Source: Bacteroidaceae bacterium (lineage in GTDB: Bacteria > Bacteroidota > Bacteroidia > Bacteroidales > Bacteroidaceae). From it: DNA of 43,462 nucleotides. The position numbers and the translations under genes are program-made. Below are positions 1 to 7,371 of this stretch, piece after piece. Location: positions 1 to 43,462 of the forward strand of contig JAFUVE010000083.1 of the NCBI GenBank assembly GCA_017483765.1, in the 5' to 3' direction. The first letter of the stretch is position 1; every line of letters starts with the position of its first letter. The notes beneath the pieces were generated by a model, which searched no databases, was not told the DNA's origin, and saw nothing but the letters and a program-made list of their open reading frames with translations.

Positions 1-824
1 AGCTGCGACTAAGGTACGACGGATATCATTTCTCAAAAAACTCAAAGGCCGTATATAACCCATACAGTCTTTTCAACGCATTATCAGACAGAGACCTGCA
101 AAACTATTGGTTCAGTACGGGCACTCCCCGTTTCCTCTTCAGCCAGATGGCGCATTTCCATACCGACATCACAGCCATGGACGACATCGAAACCGACTCC
201 ACACAGTTCGACGTGCCCACCGAGGCGATGAATTCCGCCCTGCCACTGCTGTATCAGTCGGGGTATCTCACAATAAAAGGGTATGACGCTGAAAGTGATG
301 TCTACACACTGAGCATCCCGAACAAAGAAGTGCGTGTGGGCTTCACACAGGGACTGCTACCGGTATATATCGGAATGGAGAGCGCGCCAGTGAAATTGGG
401 CTTCGCCCTGAAATTCTGGAACGCCCTGAAGAAACAGGACATCGAGCTGGCCATGCAGGAGATGCGCAGCTACCTCGCCCAGCTGCCCTACATCGAGGGA
501 TTCAAGAAGAAACTCGCGGAGGTGAGCAATGTGGAAGGATTCTACGAGTGGTCGCTCTATCTGATTTTCTCCATGCTCAACGTCTATGTCGTCACGCAGC
601 AGAAATGTGCAGGCGGACGTGTCGACATGGTGGTCCACATGCCCGACACCATCTACGTCGTCGAACTCAAAATCAACGGAACCGCCCAGGACGCGCTCGA
701 CCAGATCAACTCCCGCAACTACGCCCTCCAGTATGCCACATCCGACAAAAAGGTAGTGAAAGTGGGTGTCAGCTTCTCAACAGAGAGCAAGACCATCGAG
801 GACTGGATTATAGAGAACACATAG
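1..824 (+). CDS. AAA-ATPase-like / PD-(D/E)XK nuclease family protein, 5' truncated
   Basis: The reading frame is open to the left edge (first full codon at base 3), so only the C-terminal part of about 273 residues is present. The first residues, containing YNPYSLFNAL and NYWFSTGTP, look like the end of the AAA-ATPase-like domain typical of this large Bacteroidota family. The C-terminal half carries a PD-(D/E)XK core: an Asp in GRVDMVV, then VELK as the E-x-K, then a Gln/Tyr-rich helix (the PDDEXK_9/DUF1703 type). Such proteins are numerous per genome in Bacteroidota and their job is not known; nuclease activity is only inferred from the fold. An internal ATG at 147 is not a credible start because conserved sequence continues upstream of it. 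Family assignment is fairly sure, function is not. Confidence 0.85.
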   Translation, partial: LRLRYDGYHFSKNSKAVYNPYSLFNALSDRDLQNYWFSTGTPRFLFSQMAHFHTDITAMDDIETDSTQFDVPTEAMNSALPLLYQSGYLTIKGYDAESDVYTLSIPNKEVRVGFTQGLLPVYIGMESAPVKLGFALKFWNALKKQDIELAMQEMRSYLAQLPYIEGFKKKLAEVSNVEGFYEWSLYLIFSMLNVYVVTQQKCAGGRVDMVVHMPDTIYVVELKINGTAQDALDQINSRNYALQYATSDKKVVKVGVSFSTESKTIEDWIIENT

Positions 825-884
825 AAACACACCCATAAACACCCTCATCGCCGAAACGCTCCCGAATCGCAAGCCGCATAGGAG

Positions 885-904
885 CCGACGTCTCCAGGCG
901 TCGG
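885..904. repeat. Small intergenic hairpin
   Basis: Arms CCGACG (885-890) and CGTCGG (899-904) enclose an 8-base loop. It lies in the 180-base gap between two convergent genes, upstream of a palindromic repeat copy at 979-1009. There is no T-run, so a terminator role is doubtful. Confidence 0.3.
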
Positions 905-978
905 AAGCAGAATGCTCGTAGGTTCGAAGTGAGCCCAATCGAAGATATCTTAACGTATATGATGTTGGACTTTTTGAG

Positions 979-1009
979 GTTACAAGACGCCCCACGGGGC
1001 GTCTCTACT
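979..1009. repeat. Palindromic repeat element, copy A
   Basis: This is one of four near-identical copies in the window (also 2707-2737, 31231-31260 and 36076-36105). The core is AGACGCCCC, a 2-3 base loop, GGGGCGTCT, flanked by a constant AGT on one side and a constant TGTAA on the other. Here the TAG at the start of the element (read on the minus strand) is the stop codon of the GH29 gene. The hairpin could also end transcription, but no T-run follows it. Confidence 0.8.
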
Positions 1010-2624
1010 TGCTGATCCTCAGGACTGGTGCGATTTTATTGGTTGGTTCAGGGAGATGGATGGTAAGTCCATCGGCGGTTTGCTCCGCCTTCAGTTTGCC
1101 ATACCCCAGAAGAAAGACATTGCTGATTTTTTTCTTGAAGTAGTTGTTGCCTTTGGCGAGCGACTTGATGACGAGTGTTCCGCTTTCCGGCCATCCCATT
1201 GCAGTGACATAGAGGTATTTGTCCGTCTGGTTGAAGCGGATGTCACGGTAGTCCATCTTTCCGAAAATCTCGTCGTTGAATCCCTGTGCGTTGAGTTTTA
1301 TGGTCTTTTGAGCCACAGGTCCCTCGCCGAAGATATGCCATGGGCGCGTCTTGAAGATGCTCTCACCGTTGACCGACATCCATGCCTCGAGCTCGTCGAG
1401 TATCACCTCCTCCTTCTCGTCGTAGGTGCCGTCAGCTCTCAGGGGAATATTCAAGAGAAGGCATCCGTTCTTGCTGACGATGTCGACCAGCTGGCGGATG
1501 ACAGTGCCCGCAGTCTTATATCCGTTACGCTCGTAGATGCCGGTGTTGTAGTGCCATCCCCCGATGCAGTTGCAGGTCTGCCACGGCTCTGGCACAATCT
1601 CGTTCGGTGCTCCCCGCTCCACGTCCCATGTGATGGCTTTTCGCTGCTCCTCGTTGAGAATCTTTCCGAAAACGACGCTATTGTCATTCTTATTATATAG
1701 GTGTGTAGCGATACGCATACCCGCGTCGCTGATACCATAGAAAGGCAGTACGGTGACGTCGAAATAGACGAGGTCGGGATTGTATCGGTTGATGGCGTCG
1801 AGGGTTCGGTCATAGAAATTGGTGACGAACTCCGATGTAGGCAATGCCGCTCCGTTATCCCATCCCCACTGGTTATGGATGCTTCCGTTCCACCAGCTTT
1901 TCTCACTCATGGGATGGTTCTGTGCATAGAGTTGTTGCGGGTCGTATCCTTCCCACCATTTTCCTTTTCCGTCAGCCTTGGTAAGATGTCCGTCGTAATA
2001 GACTCCCGCCTTCGGTCCGTTAAGGTCGTAGCGTTGAGCGGTCTCATACCAAGTCCAGGCGTGGTCGGCATGAAAGCTGATGCCGAGAGGAAGTCCGTGC
2101 TTCTTAGCCGCTTTCGCCCATCCGTCGAGAATGTCCATATGAGGTCCGATGTTCTTGGAGTTCCATGGCTGATATTGCGAGTCCCAGAGGTCGAAGTTGT
2201 CGTGGTGGTTGCCCAGCACGAAGAAATACTGTGCTCCGCATCGCTTATATCGCTCGACGAGTTTGTCGGGATCCCATTTCTCTGCCTTGAATAGCGGCAG
2301 GACGTCCTTGAATCCGAATTCAGACGGATGGCCATAGTGCTGGACATGATATTTGTATGCATCTGTCCCTTCCTGATACAGCCCCCGGGCCATCCAGTCG
2401 CCTGAGCCCTCCACGCACTGAGGTCCCCAGTGTGCCCAGATTCCGAATTTGGCATCGCGGAACCATTCCGGAGTCTGATGCTGCTGGAGCGACTGCCATG
2501 TAGGCTCATATTTTCCCTGCGCCATCTGCTCGTGGGGGTTGACGACAGGAACCACGTTGTTTTGCGCGTTGACTGAGAGAATTGACGCGAGGAGGAAAGA
2601 GAGGGAAAGAATGGATTTTTTCAT
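1005..2624 (-). CDS. GH29 family glycosidase (alpha-L-fucosidase / possible alpha-L-galactosidase), secreted
   Basis: 539 residues with a signal peptide ending near ILSVNA (residue 20). The GH29 barrel shows WFRDAKFGIWAHWG (54-67), the HHDNF variant of the HHDGF motif (140-144) and YFD (287-289), where Asp289 fits the family nucleophile. Family enzymes release terminal alpha-L-fucose, and several also accept alpha-L-galactose, which has the same ring stereochemistry apart from the 6-hydroxyl. It is the last gene of a same-strand run with an esterase, a zinc dehydrogenase, a lactonase and an aldo/keto reductase, which supports a role in feeding a deoxyhexose or L-hexose into oxidative breakdown. 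Its stop codon lies inside palindromic element A. Family is sure; the exact sugar is inference. Confidence 0.93.
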   Translation of the reverse strand: MKKSILSLSFLLASILSVNAQNNVVPVVNPHEQMAQGKYEPTWQSLQQHQTPEWFRDAKFGIWAHWGPQCVEGSGDWMARGLYQEGTDAYKYHVQHYGHPSEFGFKDVLPLFKAEKWDPDKLVERYKRCGAQYFFVLGNHHDNFDLWDSQYQPWNSKNIGPHMDILDGWAKAAKKHGLPLGISFHADHAWTWYETAQRYDLNGPKAGVYYDGHLTKADGKGKWWEGYDPQQLYAQNHPMSEKSWWNGSIHNQWGWDNGAALPTSEFVTNFYDRTLDAINRYNPDLVYFDVTVLPFYGISDAGMRIATHLYNKNDNSVVFGKILNEEQRKAITWDVERGAPNEIVPEPWQTCNCIGGWHYNTGIYERNGYKTAGTVIRQLVDIVSKNGCLLLNIPLRADGTYDEKEEVILDELEAWMSVNGESIFKTRPWHIFGEGPVAQKTIKLNAQGFNDEIFGKMDYRDIRFNQTDKYLYVTAMGWPESGTLVIKSLAKGNNYFKKKISNVFLLGYGKLKAEQTADGLTIHLPEPTNKIAPVLRISK

Positions 2625-2706
2625 GAGGAAAAAGGTTGGGGATTAAGTGAAAAGATTCTACGAAGTGAAAAGTGTATTTACTTTGTGATGAGGTAGGACA
2701 AAAAAA

Positions 2707-2737
2707 GTTACAAGACGCCCCACGGGGTGTCTCTACT
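2707..2737. repeat. Palindromic repeat element, copy B
   Basis: Same element as at 979-1009, with one C-to-T change in the right arm (GGGGTGTCT). It again provides the TAG stop codon, here of the SGNH hydrolase gene. It sits in the 108-base gap before the GH29 gene. Confidence 0.8.
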
Positions 2738-3533
2738 CGGCGAAGAGGTCGGCGGTGTTGCTGATCCAGAGGTCAGCCATGCGTCGGTGCCCGGCTGTGG
2801 TGGGATGGATGCCGTCCCAGATCCAGTAGTTGTCGCGCGGTGCCAGTGGCTGTATTGACTTGAAGAGTTCGTCGAATGGAAGGAGGACGGCATGATAGTC
2901 AGCTGCAATTTTCCGGACAATTTCCGCAAGCTGTTCCACCATCGTCTTCCGCTGTTCGAAGTTGTCGGCCTCCCCCACCCAACCGGCTTTAGCCACGAAC
3001 GGGGTGGCCAAGACGATGCGGATATCTGGATTCTGCTTTTTTATCTCATCCAGCAGCGATCTGTAGGTTTGCTCCCAACGGTTAAAGTCATAAGGCACGT
3101 CTGATTTTTCGTTGAGAAACTCATGTATGTCGTTCGTCCCGATAAGGATGGAAATCACGTCTGGTTTGATGTCCAGTGCGTCGGTCTTCCACCGTTTCTG
3201 CATGTCGTAGATGGTGTTGCCGGAAATTCCCCTATTGAAAAACAGATAGTCGCGCTGAGGGTACAGACTCAAAAAATGGGCCGCACACATCTCCATATAT
3301 CCATGTCCGAAGATATGGTTCATGTCGCCGTGGCTTCTCTCCTGGCTGGACTTGCTGGAGCCCCCGCTGTTGCCCCAGCCTCCGTCGGTGATGGAGTCGC
3401 CGATGAAGAGGATGCGCCTTGGCGGCTTTTGAGCCGTCACAAGTGATGCGGAATAAGTGCTCACCCGCTCATGAGACAGGACTGAGAGGAAGGGGAAGAG
3501 CAGAAAGACGACAAATAAGGCAAAACGGGGCAT
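2733..3533 (-). CDS. Secreted SGNH/GDSL-family hydrolase (putative carbohydrate esterase)
   Basis: 266 residues with an N-terminal hydrophobic signal sequence (about 1-20). All SGNH blocks can be seen: GDSITDG with nucleophile Ser47, RGISGNTI (block II Gly), GTND (block III Asn) and WDGIHPTTAGH (block V Asp and His). Related Bacteroidota proteins are acetyl-esterases or platelet-activating-factor-acetylhydrolase-like enzymes acting on decorated glycans. Its place between a GH29 gene and sugar dehydrogenases suggests it removes acyl groups from the substrate of the GH29 enzyme. The substrate cannot be read from the sequence. The stop codon is contributed by palindromic element B. Confidence 0.9.
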   Translation of the reverse strand: MPRFALFVVFLLFPFLSVLSHERVSTYSASLVTAQKPPRRILFIGDSITDGGWGNSGGSSKSSQERSHGDMNHIFGHGYMEMCAAHFLSLYPQRDYLFFNRGISGNTIYDMQKRWKTDALDIKPDVISILIGTNDIHEFLNEKSDVPYDFNRWEQTYRSLLDEIKKQNPDIRIVLATPFVAKAGWVGEADNFEQRKTMVEQLAEIVRKIAADYHAVLLPFDELFKSIQPLAPRDNYWIWDGIHPTTAGHRRMADLWISNTADLFAE

Positions 3534-3603
3534 ATCAGTGTTATTTTTAATTCGTTACGACAGGAATGAAAAGAGTCAGCCAAGTGGCTCTCTGCCACAC
3601 GGG

Positions 3604-3611
3604 CAAACATA
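3604..3611 (-). promoter_or_regulatory. Possible -7 box upstream of the SGNH hydrolase gene
   Basis: On the minus strand this reads TATGTTTG, a match to the Bacteroidota TAnnTTTG box, about 70 bases before the SGNH start. No TTTG lies 19-20 bases upstream, so support is weak. Confidence 0.3.
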
Positions 3612-3624
3612 AATCAAGTACAAA

Positions 3625-3646
3625 CAGCTTGCTGGAAGACAAGCTG
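3625..3646 (-). terminator. Hairpin after the zinc dehydrogenase gene
   Basis: CAGCTTG and CAAGCTG form a perfect 7-bp stem with an 8-base loop. Read on the minus strand it is followed by TTTGTACTTG, a weak T-rich tail. It could attenuate transcription between the dehydrogenase and SGNH genes. Confidence 0.35.
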
Positions 3647-3681
3647 CTGATAATATAACGAATGATATGCCGAATTATTAT

Positions 3682-4707
3682 TTATTGTGTGAAGTCAACG
3701 AGGATTCTGAACACTTTTCCCGGGTTCTGGCTCCACCACTGCATGGTTTGCAGCGCGTCCTGCGGCTTGATGACCTTTGTGATGAGTTCGTCGACTGGGC
3801 AGGTGCCTTTCTCAAGGTAGTGGATGACAGCGCGGAAGTCGGATGGCTGCGCATTGCGCGACCCCCTGATATCGAGTTCTTTCTGCACGAAATATTTGGT
3901 CTGGAAAGACACCTCCGCCTTGGCGTATCCGATGCAGATGACACGGCCTGTGAACGCCACCTCGTCGACCGCCATCTGGTAGGTCTGGGTGCTTCCCACC
4001 GCCTCGATGACCACGTCAGGGCCGAATCCAGACGTCATCTCCAACAGTCGTGAATGCACATCCTCAGTGCGTGTATTGATTACATAGTTGGCCCCCATCT
4101 TCTTGGCCAGCGCAAGTTTCTCGTCGTCGATGTCAGCCGCCACAACAGTTGCCCCACGCTGTACGGAGCGAACGACAGCTCCCATTCCGACCATTCCGCA
4201 TCCGATGACGAGCACCACGTCGATGTCGGTGACCTGTGCACGGCTGACGGCATGGAATCCGACGCTCATCGGCTCAACAAGTGCGCAAGTGCGCGGTGTG
4301 AGCAGACCAGCAGGGATGACCTTCTCCCACGGCATGATAATCAGTTCCTTCATGGCGCCGTTCCGCTGGACGCCGAGCGTCTCATTATGCTGGCATGCGT
4401 TGACACGTCCGTTACGGCAAGACGCACATTTTCCGCAGTTGGTGTAAGGATTGCAGGTGACTACCATACCAGGACGGAGCCCTTCCGGCACGTCGGGTCC
4501 CACCGCCTCGATGACGGCGCCGATCTCATGCCCCGGAATGACGGGATTGAGGGCCATGGTGTTACGTCCCATGAAGGTGTTGATGTCTGAACCACAGAAA
4601 CCTACGTAGTTCATTCTGAGAAGCACCTCGCCTCCTACAGGCTGCTGAGGTGCTGGAATATCGATAATGTTCAGTTGTTGCTGATGTGCGATTTGAATTG
4701 CTAACAT
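3682..4707 (-). CDS. Zinc-dependent medium-chain dehydrogenase (candidate L-galactonate 5-dehydrogenase)
   Basis: 341 residues, usual length for zinc MDR polyol/aldonate dehydrogenases. Catalytic zinc ligands Cys38 (GFCGSD) and His60-Glu61 (GHE) are present, as are four structural-zinc cysteines at 91, 94, 97 and 105. A glycine-rich nucleotide-binding turn, VIGCGMVGMG, follows near residue 170. The family oxidises a secondary alcohol of a sugar, polyol or sugar acid with NAD(P). With an aldo/keto reductase and a cog3618-type lactonase upstream on the same strand, the set matches the known L-galactose route (lactone, L-galactonate, D-tagaturonate), in which a zinc MDR does the third step. An L-threonine- or sorbitol-type dehydrogenase is the alternative. 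Family sure, substrate inferred. Confidence 0.9.
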   Translation of the reverse strand: MLAIQIAHQQQLNIIDIPAPQQPVGGEVLLRMNYVGFCGSDINTFMGRNTMALNPVIPGHEIGAVIEAVGPDVPEGLRPGMVVTCNPYTNCGKCASCRNGRVNACQHNETLGVQRNGAMKELIIMPWEKVIPAGLLTPRTCALVEPMSVGFHAVSRAQVTDIDVVLVIGCGMVGMGAVVRSVQRGATVVAADIDDEKLALAKKMGANYVINTRTEDVHSRLLEMTSGFGPDVVIEAVGSTQTYQMAVDEVAFTGRVICIGYAKAEVSFQTKYFVQKELDIRGSRNAQPSDFRAVIHYLEKGTCPVDELITKVIKPQDALQTMQWWSQNPGKVFRILVDFTQ

Positions 4708-4830
4708 GATTGATATTTACAATTTACTATTTACGATTTACGATTTATTTGACTATTTTTATATTCTGCCATTTGCATGCCAGACGGGGAATGACTTGTA
4801 GAAGTGCAATCCCTTTCATCTTCATCGTTA

Positions 4831-4866
4831 AACTTTAAACTTTCAACTTTAAACTTTAAACTTAAA
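4831..4866. repeat. Short-period tandem repeat (ACTTTAA, 7 bases)
   Basis: About five units of ACTTTAA, one of them ACTTTCA, end just before the stop codon of the amidohydrolase gene. A second AT-rich tract of TTTAC(G/A)A-type units lies at 4712-4748, next to the dehydrogenase start. Together they make up much of the 163-base gap. Confidence 0.6.
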
Positions 4867-4870
4867 AAAG

Positions 4871-5812
4871 TCACTCCGACATATTCTTGATGTACGGGAG
4901 GTCGATGAGATTTTGGAAACCATAGAAGCGGACTGCGTTCTCTCCGAGGACCAGCGCTTTTTGATGGTCGGTCAGCTCAGTGGATTTGGTGATGAAGTCG
5001 TAGCTCATACGGTAAGTGATGGCGGTGATGGTGCGGGGATAGTCGCTGCCCCACATGAGGCGGTCCCATCCTACGAGCTCTGCCGCTTCCTGGAAAGCGC
5101 GTACGGCCGACGGATAAGGATAGAACTCCGCATTGTAGAGCCAGGTGATACCTCCCGACTCAATCATCACGTTGTCGTGGCGCGCAAGGCGTATCTGGCT
5201 TTGCCATCCCTTGTCGAGCCAAGGTGGTGTGAGCGGGGGATTGGCCATGCCGAAATGTCCGACTGCGATTCTGAGATTCGGGCATTCCTGAATGACTTCC
5301 TCCATCTCGCCCACCTGCGTGTCGCCATCTGCAAGCGTGACGGACAGGAAGACGTCTTTCTGCTCCATAAGCTTGAACATCCGCATCATCTCGTCCGAGT
5401 TGAGGAGGACTCTTCCCTGTGGCGTGTCGAGACGGTGGCCTGGAATGGCGATGCCTTTGAATCCGCTGTCAATGAGCGTCTTTGCCTTATCGAAGAAGCC
5501 CGGCTTGAGATAGTCGGCCATACCGCAGGTGATGAATCGACCGGGGAAGCGCCTCTGCACGTCGGCAAGATAGTCGTTCTGGAGTCCGTCGATGAACTCC
5601 TGCACGACAACAGCCGCAGCGACCTGCGCATAGTCCATGTTAGAGAGGAAAATCTCCGCTGTGTTTCGTCCGTCGATGATGAAGGGCGGCAGCATCTGCA
5701 CCTCCTCACCGAAGAAAATGGAGCGTCCGTTGGTGGTGGTACGGATGGGCTTGCCGTTGAGGACTGTGTCCTGGCGGAGCCAGAGATGGGAATGAGCGTC
5801 GATGATGGGCAT
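4871..5812 (-). CDS. Amidohydrolase-2 family protein (candidate sugar 1,5-lactonase, cog3618 type)
   Basis: 313 residues. The metal-binding pattern of the amidohydrolase superfamily is clear: DAHSHLW at residues 5-11 (H7, H9), GHFGM in the middle and WGSDYPRT near the C-terminus with the catalytic Asp. No signal peptide, so cytoplasmic. The cog3618 group contains L-fucono-, L-rhamnono- and L-galactono-1,5-lactonases as well as other hydrolases. Lying directly downstream of an aldo/keto reductase that would make an aldonolactone and upstream of a zinc sugar-acid dehydrogenase, a lactonase role is the simplest reading. A 4-sulfomuconolactonase- or decarboxylase-like activity cannot be ruled out from motifs alone. 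Confidence 0.88.
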   Translation of the reverse strand: MPIIDAHSHLWLRQDTVLNGKPIRTTTNGRSIFFGEEVQMLPPFIIDGRNTAEIFLSNMDYAQVAAAVVVQEFIDGLQNDYLADVQRRFPGRFITCGMADYLKPGFFDKAKTLIDSGFKGIAIPGHRLDTPQGRVLLNSDEMMRMFKLMEQKDVFLSVTLADGDTQVGEMEEVIQECPNLRIAVGHFGMANPPLTPPWLDKGWQSQIRLARHDNVMIESGGITWLYNAEFYPYPSAVRAFQEAAELVGWDRLMWGSDYPRTITAITYRMSYDFITKSTELTDHQKALVLGENAVRFYGFQNLIDLPYIKNMSE

Positions 5813-5822
5813 GTTTATTTTT

Positions 5823-5850
5823 AGTTGAGAGTTTAGAGTTGAGAGTTTAG
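5823..5850. repeat. 14-base direct repeat
   Basis: Two exact copies of AGTTGAGAGTTTAG stand head to tail just upstream of the amidohydrolase start. Similar GTTGAGAGTTTAGA tracts occur at 37487-37560 and near 16750-16810. Confidence 0.65.
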
Positions 5851-5860
5851 AGTGAAGTTA

Positions 5861-5923
5861 CTAGGGGGACTAAATTTTCTAGTTTCTCTAGATCTCCTAG
5901 GGGTCCTAGAATTTCTAGTTATT
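5861..5923. repeat. Nonamer array with CTAG every 9 bases
   Basis: CTAG occurs at 5861, 5879, 5888, 5897, 5906 and 5915, with CTAA at 5870, so seven units are phased at exactly 9 bases. The five bases between the tetramers vary freely. It fills the gap between the aldo/keto reductase and amidohydrolase genes. Confidence 0.85.
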
Positions 5924-5930
5924 AAAAAGA

Positions 5931-6881
5931 TCAGCTGTTTTTCCATCGTACGAACATCTGGTCGCCGATGATGCCCTGCACCTCTTTGACGAGCTGCCCG
6001 TCCATGGGTTCGTTGACGAAGTTGATGTTCTTGAGTACGTTCTGGGGGTTGGCACTGCTGAAGAGTGTGGTGGCAATCTGCGGGTTGAGGCTGGTGGAGA
6101 ACTGAATGGCCAGTTTTTCTATAGGATAACCCTGCTCGGCACAGAATTGCGCTGCCTTTTCGCAGGCTTTCCGCAGCGGTTCCTCTGCCGGATGCCAAGC
6201 TGGTGCGCCTCTGGAAGAGAGCAGCCCCATGGATAACGGCGATGCGTTGATGATGCCGACGTTATGCTGTTGGAAGAAATCAATGTAGTCAGTGATGAGC
6301 GTGTCGTTGAGGCTGTAATGGCAGAAGCAGAGGATACTCTCCACGGTGCCCGGCTCGGCATGCTCCACCACCCACTTGAGGTTTTCCGGCTGCAGGTCGG
6401 TGATGCCGACATGTCCCACCACCCCCTTTTTGCGCAGCTCGACTAACGATGGAAGGGTCTCGTCCACCACTTTCTGGAGGCCTCCCGGCAGAGCGGCCTG
6501 AAACTCGATGTCGTGCACGTTGATCAAGTCGATGTGGTCGATGCCCAACCGCTCCATGCTCTCATATACACTGTCGGTGGCCCGATTGGCCGAATAGTCC
6601 CAGGTGTTAACGCCGTCCTTTCCGTAGCGTCCCACTTTCGTGGAAAGGTAATACTTGTCGCGCGGAATCTCCCGGAGCGCCTTACCGAGCACCATCTCCG
6701 CCTTGTAGTGTCCATAATAGGGCGACACATCGATGAAGTTGATGCCGTCGTCGACGGCCGTATGTACTGCCTTGATTCCTTCTTCTTCCCGAATGTCGTG
6801 GAAGACACCACCGAGGGAAGATGCCCCGAATGAGAGGTTTGACACCTTCATGCCAGTTGATCCGATTTCGTTGTAAACCAT
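5931..6881 (-). CDS. Aldo/keto reductase (candidate L-galactose / L-fucose 1-dehydrogenase)
   Basis: 316 residues, normal AKR length. The catalytic tetrad can be placed at Asp51, Tyr56 (SPYYGH), Lys82 (STKVGR) and His123 (NVHD). The overall sequence, beginning GSTGMKVSNLSFG and with DGINFIDVSPYYG, resembles the D-threo-aldose 1-dehydrogenase and plant L-galactose dehydrogenase group, which oxidises the anomeric carbon of L-galactose or L-fucose to the 1,5-lactone with NAD(P). It heads the same-strand sugar run and would supply the lactone for the next gene. Other AKR substrates are possible. The start ATG is preceded by a duplicated promoter-like segment. Confidence 0.9.
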   Translation of the reverse strand: MVYNEIGSTGMKVSNLSFGASSLGGVFHDIREEEGIKAVHTAVDDGINFIDVSPYYGHYKAEMVLGKALREIPRDKYYLSTKVGRYGKDGVNTWDYSANRATDSVYESMERLGIDHIDLINVHDIEFQAALPGGLQKVVDETLPSLVELRKKGVVGHVGITDLQPENLKWVVEHAEPGTVESILCFCHYSLNDTLITDYIDFFQQHNVGIINASPLSMGLLSSRGAPAWHPAEEPLRKACEKAAQFCAEQGYPIEKLAIQFSTSLNPQIATTLFSSANPQNVLKNINFVNEPMDGQLVKEVQGIIGDQMFVRWKNS

Positions 6882-6902
6882 ATGCTGATAGATTTAGTTG
6901 TT

Positions 6903-6937
6903 TTTGATGTTGCAAAGTTTTTGATGTTGCAAAGTTA
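6903..6937 (-). promoter_or_regulatory. Duplicated -7 region upstream of the aldo/keto reductase gene
   Basis: The 17-mer TTTGATGTTGCAAAGTT is repeated exactly head to tail (6903-6919, 6920-6936). The second copy, read on the minus strand, gives TAACTTTG (6937-6930), a perfect TAnnTTTG box; the first gives AAACTTTG. No TTTG at the normal 19-20 base spacing was found. Transcription would start near 6925, about 40 bases before the ATG. Confidence 0.45.
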
Positions 6938-6995
6938 GAGAAAAAAGACAAAACTGGTTTTCAGATAAGATACATATATTTTCGATTTTGTAGCA

Positions 6996-7111
6996 ATAGA
7001 GGGGATATAGAGGGTAACAGAAGCCATAGAGATAGAAGCAGCCATAGAAGCGATAGAAATTATAGAGGCTATAGAAAACTATAGAAACTATAGAAGCTAT
7101 AGAAGCCATAA
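6996..7111. repeat. Nonamer array with ATAG, copy 1
   Basis: ATAG or ATA falls at 7044, 7053, 7062, 7071, 7081, 7090, 7099 and 7108, i.e. 9-base phasing with one 10-base step. Less regular units continue up to 6996. The unit is close to CTATAGAAA. It belongs to the 570-base gap between the aldo/keto reductase and sbcD. Confidence 0.8.
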
Positions 7112-7172
7112 AAAATGTAGAGGATAATAAAAAAAATTTGCTGAACATGCATGGCTGCTACAAATATTTTTA

Positions 7173-7180
7173 TAACTTTG
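7173..7180 (+). promoter_or_regulatory. TAACTTTG -7 box upstream of the orphan frame and sbcD
   Basis: A perfect TAnnTTTG match on the plus strand, but no TTTG at the usual distance upstream. Transcripts from here would have a leader of about 270 bases before sbcD, containing an ATG-less coiled-coil frame and an ATAG array. Confidence 0.4.
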
Positions 7181-7370
7181 CACAAGAGAAATAAAAAAAC
7201 GGACAATTCCACTGCTTGAATCTCAACTACAATCCGCACAAGAAGAAATCATTCATTGGAAATCCGCCTATGCTGACCTAAAAGCAAGGGCTTTAAAATC
7301 GTACTATAATCAGCAAGAAGAAATATCTGATCTTAAAGAACAAATTCTAAAACTGCAACAACAAATATAG
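7176..7370 (+). pseudogene. ATG-less coiled-coil coding remnant
   Basis: A frame from 7176 to the TAG at 7368-7370 translates to about 64 residues rich in Glu, Gln, Leu and Lys, including IPLLESQLQSAQEE and ISDLKEQILKLQQQ. This is clear heptad-like coiled coil and has coding-like composition, unlike the flanking AT repeats. The frame has no ATG; a stop lies directly upstream at 7173. It is bracketed by two ATAG nonamer arrays. It may be the tail of a decayed gene (for example a transposase accessory protein) or a gene using a non-standard start. I do not recognise the family. Confidence 0.45.
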
Positions 7371-7371
7371 C

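Noticed and set aside
4913-5824. 303-residue plus-strand frame opposite the amidohydrolase gene
   Set aside because: The opposite strand has all amidohydrolase metal motifs; this frame has none and is a shadow.
1005-6881. Complete classical L-fucose oxidative pathway
   Set aside because: No enolase-type fuconate dehydratase or 2-keto-3-deoxy-fuconate cleaving enzyme is in the locus; the L-galactose route needs neither, so it is preferred.
6894-7148. 84-residue minus-strand frame rich in Ser, Ile, Tyr and Phe
   Set aside because: It is the translation of the ATAG nonamer array and carries no independent coding sign.
7176-7370. Insertion sequence
   Set aside because: No terminal inverted repeats, target duplication or transposase catalytic motif; only a coiled-coil fragment is seen.
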